64,000 nucleotides of DNA from the NCBI RefSeq assembly GCF_902459465.1, contig NC_047082.1:4030001-4094000 (forward strand), given 5' to 3'. Below, one piece after another: positions 42,824-54,187 of the stretch. The first letter of the stretch is position 1; each line of letters opens with the position of its first letter. The notes beneath the pieces were generated by a model. The model saw only the letters and a list, made by a program, of their open reading frames with translations. It did no database searches and was not told where the DNA came from. The DNA is from Asterias rubens. Taxonomy: Eukaryota > Echinodermata > Asteroidea > Forcipulatida > Asteriidae. The position numbers and the translations under genes were made by a program.

Positions 42824-43218
42824 TTCAAAGACACTGGACACTATTGGTAATATTGTCAAAGACCAGTTTTCTCACTTGGTGTATCGCAACATAAAATAAC
42901 CTCAATAAAAATTGAGCTCATTTGGTCGTCGAAGTTGCGAGAGAATAGTGAAAGAAAACACGCCCTGGCTACACAGATTGTGTGCTTTCATTATGCTTGA
43001 TTTATAAACCTCAAAATCAAATTCTGAGGTCTCGATTGAAATAAAATTCAAATATATTAGTGAGAAATTACTTCTTTCTCAAAAACTACGTTATTTCAGA
43101 GGGGGCTGTTTCTCACAATGTTTTATACCAACAACAGCTCTCCATTACTCGTTACCAAATAAGGTTTTATGCTAATTATTATTCTGAGTAATTACCAATA
43201 GTGCCCAGTGCCTTTAAC
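42824..43218 (+). mobile_element. Family A TTAA-MITE
   Basis: CAAAGACACTGGACACTATT faces ACCAATAGTGCCCAGTGCCT, with family interior. Confidence 0.88.
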
Positions 43219-43619
43219 ACGTAATAGTACTTTTGAATATTCTTATATTTAGCATTGTTACTAATAATTATTTAGAGGTGCGCCCACTGTAGGCTCCTAA
43301 ATAAGCTAGGGCGTCACCATCCGTTGAATACATCAAGGAATGGTCAACTATAAATGCACGGTTATAATTTTACTGTATTGAGGTTGGTTTTGTTTGAATA
43401 AAAAATTAGGGCTCTGGCTGAAATGACGTGCATCAAAAATAAAAAAAAATAAAAATATATATATATATATATTAAATTCATAAAAAAAAGGGAATCGTGT
43501 TGCGAGGTCTGCCACTATAGGTTAACAAATGAACTTCGCTTGAACTGACCGGTTTAAAAATATTGCCATTCATTATCTAACACATAATTTCATTGTTTTT
43601 GACCGCTTTTTAGATAGGG

Positions 43620-43872
43620 TGCCGCCCTAAAGTTTGTTTTGTTAATATTCAGAATTGCTCTTGTATATTATATCCAGTGTTTTTCTTGATCAATTCCATT
43701 TTTCTGTAGTCTATATTAATTTTTTCTTAACTTCTTGGTGTGATGGTGATTTAATTTTCTTTACAATTTTGATGATAATTGTTTTAACGTATGTTAATGT
43801 TTTAAATTGGTACAAATGTAATTCAGCCTAAAGGCTGTAAGAATGAGTTTTATTTTAATAAACCATTTCTTG
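43620..43872 (+). mobile_element. LINE 3' UTR fragment
   Basis: CAGCCTAAAGGCTGTAAGAA close to a TTTTATTTTAATAAA end resembles CR1/jockey-type LINE 3' termini. No ORF remains. Confidence 0.5.
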
Positions 43873-43994
43873 TTTCTAGTCTAGTCAAATCAAGTCAAAC
43901 GTTGTTAATCACTACGTGACAGACTTTTGGAGTCCAGAGAACCTAAAACAAACTTCAATATGACGCCTGCAGATAACAACATCCAAAATTGCTT

Positions 43995-44385
43995 TTTAAA
44001 GGCAGTGGACACTATTGGTAATTGTCAAAGACTAGCCTTCACAGTTAGTGTATCTCAACATATGCATAAAATAACAAACCTGTGAAAATTTGAGCTCAAT
44101 CGGTCATCGAAGTTGCGAAAAAATAATGAAAGAAAAATAACTCTTGTCACACGAAGTTGTGTGCGTTTAGATGGTTGATTTCGAGACCTCAAGTTCTAAA
44201 TCTGAGGTCTCGAAATCAAATGCGTGGAAAATTACTTCTTTCTCGAAAACTATGGCATTTCAGAGGGAGTCGTTTCTCACAATTGTTTATACCATCAACC
44301 TCTCCCCATTACTCGTCACCAAGAAAGGTTTTAAGCTAATAATTAAGTAATTGAGTAATTACCAATAGTGTCCACTGCCTTTAAG
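43995..44385 (+). mobile_element. Family A TTAA-MITE, near-consensus
   Basis: TTAAAGGCAGTGGACACTAT and ATAGTGTCCACTGCCTTTAA are perfect inverted ends, with TTAA at both edges. Confidence 0.93.
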
Positions 44386-44393
44386 TGAATATT

Positions 44394-44921
44394 ATTAAAA
44401 GGCACTTTGGAAACTGTTTGCAATCACTCAAACTAATTATTTTAGCATCACAAACTTACACGGTTTTGAGCAGTGGAGAGTTGTTGATATCAAACATTAT
44501 GAGAAACGGCTCCTTCTGAAGTAACGTAGTTTTTGAAAGAGAGGTTTTTCGCCCTCAAAAAGACTTCAGGCGTGACGCCTTTTATCAACGCATCTGAAAG
44601 AAAGCACACAAATTTGTGCATCAAGGGTGGTTTTTTCCTTCATTGTCCTCTTGTATTAACTTCGATGACCAATTTGGTTCAAATTGTCATATATTTTTTT
44701 TAAGGCATACGTTTGGATAAACCAAGTGAGAATACTGGTCTTTGACAAACTAAATTGGTTCAAATCACAGTTTTGTTTAGGCATATTATGTTAGGATACG
44801 CCAAGTTAGTGAGAGTACTGGTCTTTGACAAACCATTGGTTCCTATTGTCACAGATTTTTGTTATGTTGGGATACTTGAGAACACTGGTCTTTGACAAAT
44901 TACCAAAATGTCCTTTAAGAA
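44394..44921 (-). mobile_element. Family A TTAA-MITE with triplicated end
   Basis: A normal left end is followed on the right by three tandem versions of the segment containing ACTGGTCTTTGACAAA (near 44,735, 44,818 and 44,885). Confidence 0.85.
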
Positions 44922-45059
44922 ATGTCATGGACGAAATAAATTGGATCATAGAGCTTGTTTTATGGTTTATGTAGGCCTACTACAGACCCCAGACTGCAGT
45001 CTTCTGGACTACAGAACTATGTGCATTGATTATTCCTCCATGCTTTTTGTCTAGTATAG

Positions 45060-45235
45060 ACCTCTAGAATTGCAAAGGTCGTGGGTTCGAATCCCACCCG
45101 AGTAATATGCCTATGATATTTGTTCACAGGGCTCGGGAAAGTACTGAGTATACAGTGCTAACACACATCGGTGTATGGGTAAAACCCCAAATTAATATTC
45201 TTTATCCCGATGCAAATTTAACATCTATAGTATAG
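45060..45235 (+). mobile_element. 5'-truncated tRNA-derived SINE, third type
   Basis: GGTCGTGGGTTCGAATCCCACC gives a B box; the body reads CAGGGCTCGGGAAAGTACTG and ACACATCGGTGTATGG. Only half of a tRNA fold is present, so it is not a tRNA gene. Confidence 0.7.
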
Positions 45236-45396
45236 ACCTTGCTACGGTAATTAGCTAAGCAAGTTTGCACAAACATGTTTTGGGTCATCACCGAAATGGA
45301 CTCACCTTTGGCACGTGATGATACTGTCACTTCCATCATGGACGAAGGTTCTTCATACATGCTTTCATGGTCTAGCATTGTAGCACGTTATCTCTG

Positions 45397-45628
45397 GGTG
45401 CGTTCGTTTAGCTTCCCTGGGTCGACCCCGGTCTGCCCCGGTACGTTCGAATAGCTTTTAGGGGGCTCACCCGGGTCAGCCCCAGTGCCCTGCTTGTGGA
45501 GTGGGTCACTTGGGGGTGACCTGAGGTGCATGCCGTCACCACGAGAGGGCGAGTGTGATCGTTCGATTAGCTCTTGTCGAGTGAGCACTGCGGGGTCGAC
45601 CCAGTGAAGCTGATCGAACACACCCACT
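45397..45628 (+). mobile_element. Family I element, complete copy
   Basis: GGGTGCGTTCGTTTAGCTTC faces AAGCTGATCGAACACACCCA. The interior repeats GGGTCGACCC-like motifs and is GC-rich. Confidence 0.82.
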
Positions 45629-45898
45629 GTTTGCCTGGGGGTATCAAACTTACGACGTCCCTGGTTCTATTCTGACTTCACAAATGCTTTACACACTCAT
45701 CATGGAGGATCAGCCCAGGCCAGGGGAACAATACAAAAGCAAAGAGTTGTTACATAATAATGCATTATTCATAAGAGTTCTCGCTCTTATGGAATGTGAA
45801 GCTGTGCGTGTTATATGGGGGGAGATGCAATCTAGTTTACGTTTGCTGTATCACAATGTTGATAATAGCTCCATGATTACACACATGAATACACGTGT

Positions 45899-46130
45899 AC
45901 TAGACTTGTGGACAAGTCGTTAATGGTCCCACGCGGTGAGATGGTCATCAAGTTGTGGCAGTGCTATGGCCGATCACTGCTCTCGATCGCGCGAACTGCT
46001 GGTTGCCGACTTCTACTCCGTACTCCGTAGTCTTGACAGCAGTACATGTAGTAGAATACCGCGGGAACAGCGGGGAGAGTCGGAACGCTATCACCGCGAC
46101 AGACATTTAACGACTTGTCCACAAGTCTAT
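45899..46130. mobile_element. Family N foldback element
   Basis: TAGACTTGTGGACAAGTCGT and ACGACTTGTCCACAAGTCTA are perfect inverted ends. Confidence 0.85.
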
Positions 46131-46630
46131 ACATGTATATGAGTAGGATTTGAAACTCTGCTTCGGTAGATACCATCTACAGTGTAATTTGCTGTATCAC
46201 TCCACATGTACATGGGTTTCTACCTCCACGGTTGGACTATCTCTAATTTGCGGTGGCCCTGAATTGAACCATGTTGGCGTAACAACTCTATTGTCTTCAG
46301 GAGAGATTGCTCTATACTTATCAGAGATTTAGCCAACCCTATTGACTCTTCATCTGTGCTGAATACAAAAGTGAAATCTTAATCATCGCAGTGCTAAACT
46401 ATGCTATCCGTTCCGCTGGTGACGTTTTGGCCTTTAACTGAAGACCGCAAGGCCGAGATTGATTCACAAATCATAGTATCTTAGAGGTAATTGCCGAATT
46501 AACGGCCAATAATCTTTCAATGAAACATAGTAATTTTTAACCTGTCCCAGAAAGCACACACACACACACACGCCCAGTCGTGCATTGCTTGTTGGGGACT
46601 AAAGCCTCGCAAACGGACGCCCTCGTAAAC

Positions 46631-46854
46631 ATGAATCTTAGTTTGATGTTTTGGGGTTTGGTCGAGGCCCGCGCTGTCCTGATAGCGCTTGTTATTTTCC
46701 TCGGTGTTTCCTGGCTCAGGAGGAGCAGCCGATACAAGAATCTGCCCCCTGGACCATTCACGGGGTCCTGGTCGTCGTTTATGGAAGACACCTCCACCGT
46801 GTACGACCTATTAAAGAGTGACGTCACCAGGCAGCCACACCAGATTTTCAAAAG
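46631..46854 (+). CDS. P450 exon 1 (membrane anchor, proline hinge)
   Basis: ARAVLIALVIFLGVSWL forms the signal anchor and RYKNLPPGPF the hinge. Donor AAAAG|GTAGGT, phase 2. Confidence 0.92.
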
Positions 46855-49800
46855 GTAGGTGGCGGATCCTCTCGCAGAGGTGTAATATAAAAAACGTGTT
46901 CACTCGAGTAGGCCTACAAGCTAACTTTGCTGTTAACTTTGCCGTTAACTTTGCTGCTAGCTTTGCTGCTAGCTTAAAGTGATCGACGATGGTTAAGTCT
47001 GGACCAGGTTTTGGTAAAACTCCGATAACGTGCCCCTTTTTTATTCTGATACGAAAGACACGGGGAACATTTTGAAAGCCTTTGTAGTCTGTGAGGAAAT
47101 GATTTATATTAATACCGCTTGAACATTGCACTTAAGCCTACACCAAACTAATGACAAGATCGAAAAATGTTTGCATAACATGCAGTCAGTAGAATGATTT
47201 CAGAGACCTCCCAGTGCGTGGTATCATGTTGATGAAGTGATTTAAAGGCACTAAGTTATGATGAGTTACTGGTCCTAACTTAGGACCAGTCCTATCTCTT
47301 AGCATTGTCTAGGACTATAGTCCTAAGATAGGACTACCTTTGTGAAATCGACCCCGACACTATTGGTACTCAAAATAGTTGTCAGCATGAAAACTTACTT
47401 GGAACTGAGCAATATAGAAATACAGATAGTACAAAATATTGTGAGAAACGGCTCCTTCTGAAGTAACGTAGTTTTGAGAAAGAAGTAATTTCTCCCTATT
47501 AAAAATAACTTGAATTAAATTCGTCTCGAGTTCAAGCATCTGAAAGCACACATATTGTGGAACAAAGGTGTTTTTCATCCAATATTCTGTCGCAACTTCG
47601 AAGACCAATCGAGTCCAAATTTTAAAAGGTTTGTTATGTTATGCATGTTTTTTATACACCAAGTGAGAAGACATAGTCTTTGACAATTAGCAATACACTA
47701 GCTCAGGTTGTGGTTCAAGTTTGATAATGATTTACAATCTAATTACGAAGCAGGGACGAAATGTGACTGGTGGCTATGAACCATTTTGCATGTGGTTGGC
47801 AAGCAGTTTGCAACGGCTAAAATTTCATTTTCTCACCAACCACATACAAAAAAGTAATTCCAATAATTACAAGTTCTCTTGAACTATTTCTGAAATTCAA
47901 AAATCAAATTCGATAATGGAATTTCAAGACCACGCAGCACCAACCAGCAGTATTTGTTGTTCAAAACATAATGTACAAAGTCTCATGACAGTCTCATGAC
48001 AATATCATAACCGGTTTGCGTTGTTTTCATGAAAATGAGACCACCACTTTATTTGACACTCCATGGTTTGAGTGTACATTCATTGAAAACTGGATTTTGC
48101 TCCTTAAAGACAATGGACACTATTGGTAATTGTCAAAGACTAGTCTTCTCGCTTGCTGTATCTCAACATATGCATAAAATAACAAACCTGTGAAAATTTG
48201 AGCTCAATCGGTCATCGAAGTTGTGAGATAATAATGAAAGAAAAAACACCCTTGTCACGCGAAGTTGTGTACTTTCAAATTCTAAATCTGAGGTCTCGAA
48301 ATCAAATTCGCGGAAAATTACTTCTTTCTCGAAAACTACGTCACTTCAGAGGGAGCCGTTTCTCACCATGTTTTATACTATCAACCTCTCCCTATTACTT
48401 GTTACCAAGTAAGGTTTTATGCTGATAATTATTTTGAGTAATTACCAAAAGTGTCCACTGCCTTTAAAACATACCACCCCAACAAACACACAGGCCAAAC
48501 AAACAAGACACAAAGGATTAGCTTATTGGGAAGATAACAACCATACAACACTGATAATAGGAAACAATACCACAGGGATGACAACCGAATAGATATAATT
48601 ATGACAAATTATATTCCGTATACAAAAATATGACAAAGGGTTGGAGTCTATTAACTACGAGTACATTCGGCTCTCGAGAGCACTCGTTAATAAAGGGACA
48701 CGTTGCCTAGGATCGGTCGAGTTGGTCCATGAAAAGCATTTGAAACCGTTTGTTATAAAACAAAGACAGATAGAGAGGGTGATGTTTAAAGATATTCTGC
48801 CGTGAAGAGAAAGAAAGAAAGAAAGAAATGGAGAAAGACAGACAAAAAGAAAATTTTGTTTAATGTATTATTGTTTATTCTTGCTCGTTTTTTATTTCTG
48901 AGTTGCCTGGCTTGGCTGGTGGTTAATACGTATTCCTCCCGTGGAGGATGTGTTTTGTCTTGTTAATACTCGTTATTGTCTCGAACCAAAAGGTCAGCCA
49001 CTTTGAAAGTGATTTTTTGTCGCTATTGGCTTTCTCTGCCAGGGTTCTTGTCTTTTGTTTGGTCTGTAGTGTTTTGTCTTCCACCCCCACTGGAGGTGTT
49101 TCCTACACAATCCCAGTAATTTGCTAGTGTTTTTACATATTATTTTTTATAACAATTATATTGCTTTTTCTTGTAAATCTTTGATGTGCAATTTTTTTGT
49201 ATACATGTACGTGTTTTTTCATGTTTGCTGGCAAATAAAATGAAATGAAAAAGGGCTTATATTATCAATACCAATATTTACCCCCTCAGGTTTTCCGTGA
49301 AGTATGGAGATCTTCTTTACATCAATACGGTGGCTTTACGGATCGTTGTGCTCAACAGTTGTGAATCGATTAGACAAGCTTTTCAGAACCAACACATCAG
49401 CGACAGACCGGCTATTCAAGTTTTGAAACACACAATCGAAGGAGATGGTAAATTTATCAGATATCGTGCCCTTAAAATATTATTTTGTTCCAGCAAAGAA
49501 TGGATTTCTGTTTTTTTTTCCTCGAGTAGTTAGTTCCCCAAAAATGTTTCCCCTTTTTGTGATCAATATTAATTTTGTTCATCATGCCAAATATAATTTT
49601 GAGGGAACGGAATATTATTTCGAGGGAACGTAAGAGTTTTACAAGAAATTATTTTGCGCAAAACATTAATTTGTGTTTTTTCCATCAGGAGTTGCCTTCG
49701 CCTCGGGAGAAACTTGGAAACGTCAAAGGAAATTGGTCTTGAATTTCCTGCGAGCCTTCGGGGTTAATCGGACAAGCTTCGAGGACAAGATAGCCCTGGA

Positions 49801-52800
49801 GGCCGAACATCTGAATGCAGAGTTCCGGAAGCACGGCGGCCTTCAATTCAACCCCTCGCATCTCCTCGCCAATGCCGTGTCTAACGTCATCTGCTCGGTA
49901 CTGTTCGGCCGGAGATACGAGTACACCGACCGGAAGTTTCAGCGCCTTTTACATGCGATTTACCGTAACGTTGCGATCATAGGCGGTTCTACTGGACCTT
50001 TGCAGATGTTGCCGTACATTTACCTTCTCAAGGTGATTGATGTTTATAGCACACCTCTTGTAGCTGACCCTAACCCATACCCATATACTACCCTTACCTT
50101 AAAGACACTGGACATGATTGGTAATTGTCAAAGACCAGTTTTCTCACTCGGTGTATCTCAACATATGCTTTATAACAAACTTGTGAAAATTTGAGCTCAA
50201 TTGGTCGTCAAAGTTGCGAGATAATAATGAAAGAAAAAACACCCTTGTCACACGAAGTTGTGTGCGTTCTGATTTCGAGACCTCAAAGTATAATTCTGAG
50301 GTCTTGAAATCAAATTCGTGGAAAATTACTTCTTTCTCGAAAACTACGTTACATCAGAGGGAGCCGTTTCTCATAATGTTTAATACTATCAACAGCTCCC
50401 GATTACTCGTTCCCAAGTAAGGTTTTATGCTAATAATTATTTTGAGTAATTACCAATAGTGTCCGCTGCCTTTAACCTAACCAATCAAGTTTGATTGACG
50501 ATAACAAAAACATTGACACTCAATGAAAACAAATTGACCAACAATCACCAAGTTTTAAAGGGGCACTGTCGTCATGATCACATGAGTCTGTGGACAGAAA
50601 ATCCATTCCGAACACTAGTTAGTAATGCACCCACGTGCAGGATAATAATGATGGCGCCCTTTAAAAGTTTTTGTTTTGTTTTGATATGAGTATAGCCCCT
50701 TCTCATGAACAGAATGCCAATAATGTTCTCCACGGCGGATGAAAACAGGTGCACAATGTGGTTTGATTCCCAGCACTGTGTGGTACATCATTACTCATGG
50801 TAACTTGTCTTGGTCTTCTGTCTGTACACAGTGGTTCATACCAGTGATCAGGGAGACGGCGAACAACGGAAGACTGATCGTAGAGTTCGCCCGGGAGGTC
50901 TTGGAGGAGCATCAGGTAGACTTCGACCCAGACAACCTTAGAGACTTTACAGATGTGTATCTCAAAGAGATGTACAATAACAACAACAACAATAACATCA
51001 ACGAGAACAAAACTTGTTTAACTATAAATGACATGTGTGCCACTGCATCCGATCTTTTCATCGCCGGGACCGAGACGACGTCGACTGCACTTCGTTGGGG
51101 GCTGCTGCACCTGATGTCACGGCCTGATATACAGCAACGAGTCCAGCAGGAACTTGACTCTGTGGTAGGTCGAGACCGTCTGCCCAGCGTATCCGACAAG
51201 CCAAATCTACCCTACACCATGGCTACCCTCATGGAGCTCCAACGGATCGGCAATATTCTCCCATTGGGTATTCCCCATCAGGCTTCGCAAGACACTACTG
51301 TAATGGGTTATGATATCCCCAAAGGTACCGTTGTCATGCCCAACATGTGGTGCCTAACAAGTGACTCTAAGTTGTGGGATGAGCCCGATGTGTTGAAGCC
51401 AGAGAGATTCCTTGATGAGACGGGACGCAATGTGATCAAGTACGAAGAGATGATGCCATTCAGCACAGGTAAGACAAGCTTCATTGTTTAACATTTATGT
51501 GTCTCCTTCACCATAGACATAGAACAGATTGGAGATGTCAAGAATGAATCTGCATATCCCCATGGACAAGTGGGCAGTTCACTGGGATAAGGGCCCTTTG
51601 TGCTTCAAGCCCATGTTGGGATATGGGACCCTTCATACCACCTGATGGGATAAAGAGGGACCTGTTGGGATAAGGAGGGGCCTGATGGGATAAACAGGGA
51701 CCTGTTGGGATAAACAGGGACCTGAGGGGATAAAGAGGGCCTGTTGGGGGTTAGAGGGACCTGTTGGGGTAAGAGGGAGCTGGGTCGCTCATACCACCTG
51801 ATGGGATAAGAGGGACCTGTTGGGATAAAGAGGGACCTGTTGGGATAAAGAGGGACCTGTTGGGATAAAGAGGGACCTGTTGGGATAAAGAGGGACCTGT
51901 TGGGAAAAGGAGGGACATGTTGGGATAAGGGACCCTTCATACCACCTGATGGGATAAAGAGGGACCTGATGGGATAAGAGGGACCTGATGGGATAAAGAG
52001 GGACCTGTTGGGATAAAGAGGGGCCTGATGGGATAAACAGGGACCTGTTGGGAAAAACAGGGACCTGTTGGGGTAAGAGGGACCTGTTGGGATAAGAGGA
52101 AGCTGGGACCTTCATACCACCTCGTGATTAGAGGAACCCTTCATACCCATGTTGGGATAAGAGGAACCCTTCGTACCACCTGTTGAGGGACCCAGACCAT
52201 TCATGCCACCTGTTGGGATAACAGGGACCTGTAGGGACAAAGAGGGACCTGTTGGGATAAAGAGGGACCTATGGTGGTAAGAGGGACCTATTGGGATAAC
52301 AGTGACCCTTCAGACCACCTGTTGGGATAAGAGTGACCCTTCAGACCACGTTGTCGAACCCCTCTTGGATAAGAGAAACCATTTAATATACTACTAGTAT
52401 AAGAAAAAGATGGAGGGTACTATTTACAAGCCTCCGTCTTGTTGACATCTTTCATAGTAAATGGGCCACCAGTGTGTCTGATCTGGTTCTTCCTGGACGT
52501 TTGAGCGTGAAACTAGTTCTGCTTCTTCTAACCCATACACTCTTGCTTTGCTGAGATGTAGAGCAAAGAGTCATTCCAACAGCTTTATTCAACGTACTGC
52601 ATCTCTTTGGAACTCCTTGCCTTGTGCATATTTTCCTCCTAATCTAGCATGTCTGGTAGAATGTTCAAGAGGAATATCCATTTCTACCTCCAGCTCCCCC
52701 GAGTTATTTGCATCTTAAATAGTTTCTTCTTGTAGCTGGCCCCTTAATACTCAGAGTGGCTTTAAGCCTTGTTTGGGACGAACTTGCTTGAACAAACTTC

Positions 52801-53042
52801 TTTTCCCACTCGCTCCGCCCTGCTGCTTTACACTACTTTCTGGTTTGTTTCTTACAGGTCGTCGAATGTGCATTGGTGAGCAGCTTGCAAAGACGGAGCT
52901 TTTCATATTCCTGACGCATACCCTCCACCAGTTCAATATTGAGAAGCCAGCCGCCTCCCCTCCCTTCACCTTCAAGGGGATCATGGGGGTAACACTGTCT
53001 CCTCTTCCCTATGAAATCTGTGCCACGCCCCGTAATTTCTAA
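46631..53042 (+). CDS. Cytochrome P450, CYP2 clan, complete, five exons
   Basis: Microsomal heme monooxygenase; the substrate is unknown. Exons 46631-46854, 49290-49447, 49689-50032, 50832-51468 and 52858-53042 total 1,548 nt, 515 codons plus stop, all in phase with GT-AG introns. Visible motifs, in order: an N-terminal hydrophobic ER anchor then LPPGP, C-helix WKRQR, I-helix AGTETTS, K-helix ELQR (ExxR), LKPERF, and the heme loop FSTGRRMCIG split by the last intron. GIPH and the ExxR context are typical of CYP2 members. The length is normal for the family. A run of seven asparagines broken only by the codons around it (MYNNNNNNNIN) sits before the I helix and comes from an AAC/AAT microsatellite. 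An in-frame ATG 51 nt upstream is possible, but the chosen Met directly precedes the anchor. Confidence 0.95.
47243..47700 (-). mobile_element. Family A TTAA-MITE with a family F insertion in its terminus
   Basis: TTTAAAGGCAC is cut off at ~47,249 and CGACACTATTGGTACTC resumes at ~47,354. The rest follows family A to ~47,700. Confidence 0.75.
47250..47352. mobile_element. Family F-like short foldback
   Basis: GGTCCTAACTTAGGACCAGT and TAGTCCTAAGATAGGACTAC with TGTGAAATCGACC at the right are a compact relative of family F. Confidence 0.65.
48103..48469 (+). mobile_element. Family A TTAA-MITE in P450 intron 1
   Basis: TTAAAGACAATGGACACTAT faces AAAAGTGTCCACTGCCTTTAA. Confidence 0.9.
48690..48775 (+). 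mobile_element. Family B palindromic element, left-arm fragment
   Basis: AAAGGGACACGTTGCCTAGG and AAACCGTTTGTTATAAAAC match the complete copies. Confidence 0.8.
48885..49252 (+). mobile_element. Probable LINE 3' UTR with AAATG tail
   Basis: TCCTCCCGTGGAGGATGTG and CACCCCCACTGGAGGTGTT are small hairpins in a non-coding stretch ending AAATAAAATGAAATGAAAAA, a style typical of LINE 3' ends. Confidence 0.55.
49290..49447 (+). CDS. P450 exon 2
   Basis: FSVKYGDLLYINTVALRIVV and HISDRPA cover the beta-1 sheet and B-helix region. Acceptor CCCTCAG, donor GTAAAT. Confidence 0.93.
49689..50032 (+). CDS. P450 exon 3 (C to E helices)
   Basis: GETWKRQRKLVLNFLRAFG holds the WxxxR heme-propionate contact; NVICSVLFGRRY is a CYP2-type block. 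Donor GTGATT. Confidence 0.93.
50097..50477 (+). mobile_element. Family A TTAA-MITE in P450 intron 3
   Basis: TTAAAGACACTGGACATGAT faces CCAATAGTGTCCGCTGCCTTTAA, about 65 nt past the exon 3 donor. Confidence 0.9.
50832..51468 (+). CDS. P450 exon 4 (F helix to pre-heme)
   Basis: Contains DLFIAGTETTSTALRWGL, the ExxR motif ELQR, and PERF. At 637 nt it is long for a CYP2 exon. Confidence 0.95.
51590..52350 (+). repeat. Minisatellite in P450 intron 4
   Basis: Dozens of variants of GGGATAAAGAGGGACCTGTT (about 18-20 nt) with higher-order pieces such as CCTTCATACCACCTGATGGG. Unit length and order vary, so copy number is likely polymorphic. Confidence 0.93.
52450..52745 (+). mobile_element. LINE ORF2 C-terminal fragment
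   Basis: A frame reads LALLRCRAKSHSNSFIQRTA then SLWNSLP and stops at TAA, a jockey/RTE-like reverse transcriptase C-terminus. It sits ~110 nt before the last P450 exon. Confidence 0.75.
52858..53042 (+). CDS. P450 exon 5 (heme loop and C-terminus)
   Basis: GRRMCIGEQLAKTELFIFLT provides the cysteine thiolate; the end reads EICATPRNF then TAA. Confidence 0.96.
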
Positions 53043-53117
53043 AGTCAGTAATTACTGGACATTATCCTGTATTGATCTCTAGTGAGGTCACTCACAGCTA
53101 CTGACTGGCTATGATAA

Positions 53118-53225
53118 ATTGCGGGTGTGTTCAAATAGCTTCCCGGGGTCGATCCAAGTCTGTGCAAAGCGTGCTCGGATAGCTTTGACGTAATTCTCGG
53201 GGCTCACCTGGGTCAGCCCCTAGTT
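53118..53225 (+). mobile_element. Family I element, left half
   Basis: GTGTTCAAATAGCTTCCCGG and GGGGCTCACCTGGGTCAGCC match the 45.4 kb copy. Confidence 0.65.
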
Positions 53226-53270
53226 ACCTGCTTGATACTTGAGGAAAATCACCACCAATTAAAGTTAACA

Positions 53271-53412
53271 GTGGTGACTCGGTCTCAAGCAGACGCTTCA
53301 ATCGGCTGGGTCGAGGCCTGTGCTGGGTCGAGGCCTGTGCTGGGTGGTCCTTTATCGGCCCACCACTGCAAGGTTTGAAACGGCCGCTTGAGACTGAGTC
53401 ACCACTCTTTTA
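53271..53412. repeat. Foldback repeat
   Basis: AGTGGTGACTCGGTCTCAAG faces CTTGAGACTGAGTCACCACT; the loop contains a doubled GGGTCGAGGCCTGTGCT. Confidence 0.82.
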
Positions 53413-53419
53413 TTCTCAA

Positions 53420-54185
53420 ACTTGCGCATGAAGGTTTAAAACTATGACACGCAAGTTTCAATCTTGCGCGAGACAATTATATGACCAACATGTACCAACT
53501 CCTCACTATATTTAAACAAGGTCACATGATCTCCTCTCCTCCAATCAGAGTGGTCAAACTGTCCCAGGTATTTATGAATGGCACAACAAACATTGGTTTG
53601 TCCAAAAAGACTGAATTGTTATTCTTCTACTTCGCAATAAGATTACAGTTTAATTTCTACACTTTTGTTTCACAACTCGAGTTTAGATACACAAAAAATA
53701 CTTATTACATTACACTTTGCACATAGTGTGAATCTATAGTATCATAATCTACATGAACGGATTATTATCAATTTTTATCCAATTTGTTTCCCAACTTATA
53801 ACTAGTTATATCTTAAATTGATAAATATCTTCATATTTTTTTAAAAAGACATCTTCTTGAACTGAAGATTCTCAATCAATGAATGGCCAGTGACAAAAGG
53901 ATCAGGACAGAAAACTTGAACTACCAATAAAATTAACTTCCGCATTTCATTTTCTTTCATTATTGTGTATTAAAATTAGTTACTGCATCGTTACATAAAG
54001 GAATGCAAGATTTTGTTTAAAACCTCCTCCATGGTTAAATGTATGCGAGTGCATCGACACTTCGTTAAAATCATACATATATACACCCAGGGGAAAGAGT
54101 TATTTCCGACAACAAAGTCTGAACTATGGATCCAGATCTTAGGAGGTTCATTGAAACAATGGCATTTCAACATTTCGATCATCCG
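53420..54185. other. AT-rich intergenic stretch, nothing recognised
   Basis: This follows the P450 stop by ~380 nt. No canonical AATAAA could be tied to the gene with confidence. Confidence 0.4.
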
Positions 54186-54187
54186 TT

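Noticed and set aside
45060..45110. tRNA gene suggested by GGGTTCGAATCCC
   Set aside because: There is no matching acceptor stem, D-arm or anticodon arm upstream, and the following CAGGGCTCGGGAAAGTACTG body marks it as a truncated SINE.
51605..52115. Open frames of ~110 codons on the minus strand rich in Pro/Ser/Leu
   Set aside because: They are produced by the stop-free minisatellite in the P450 intron and have no protein identity.
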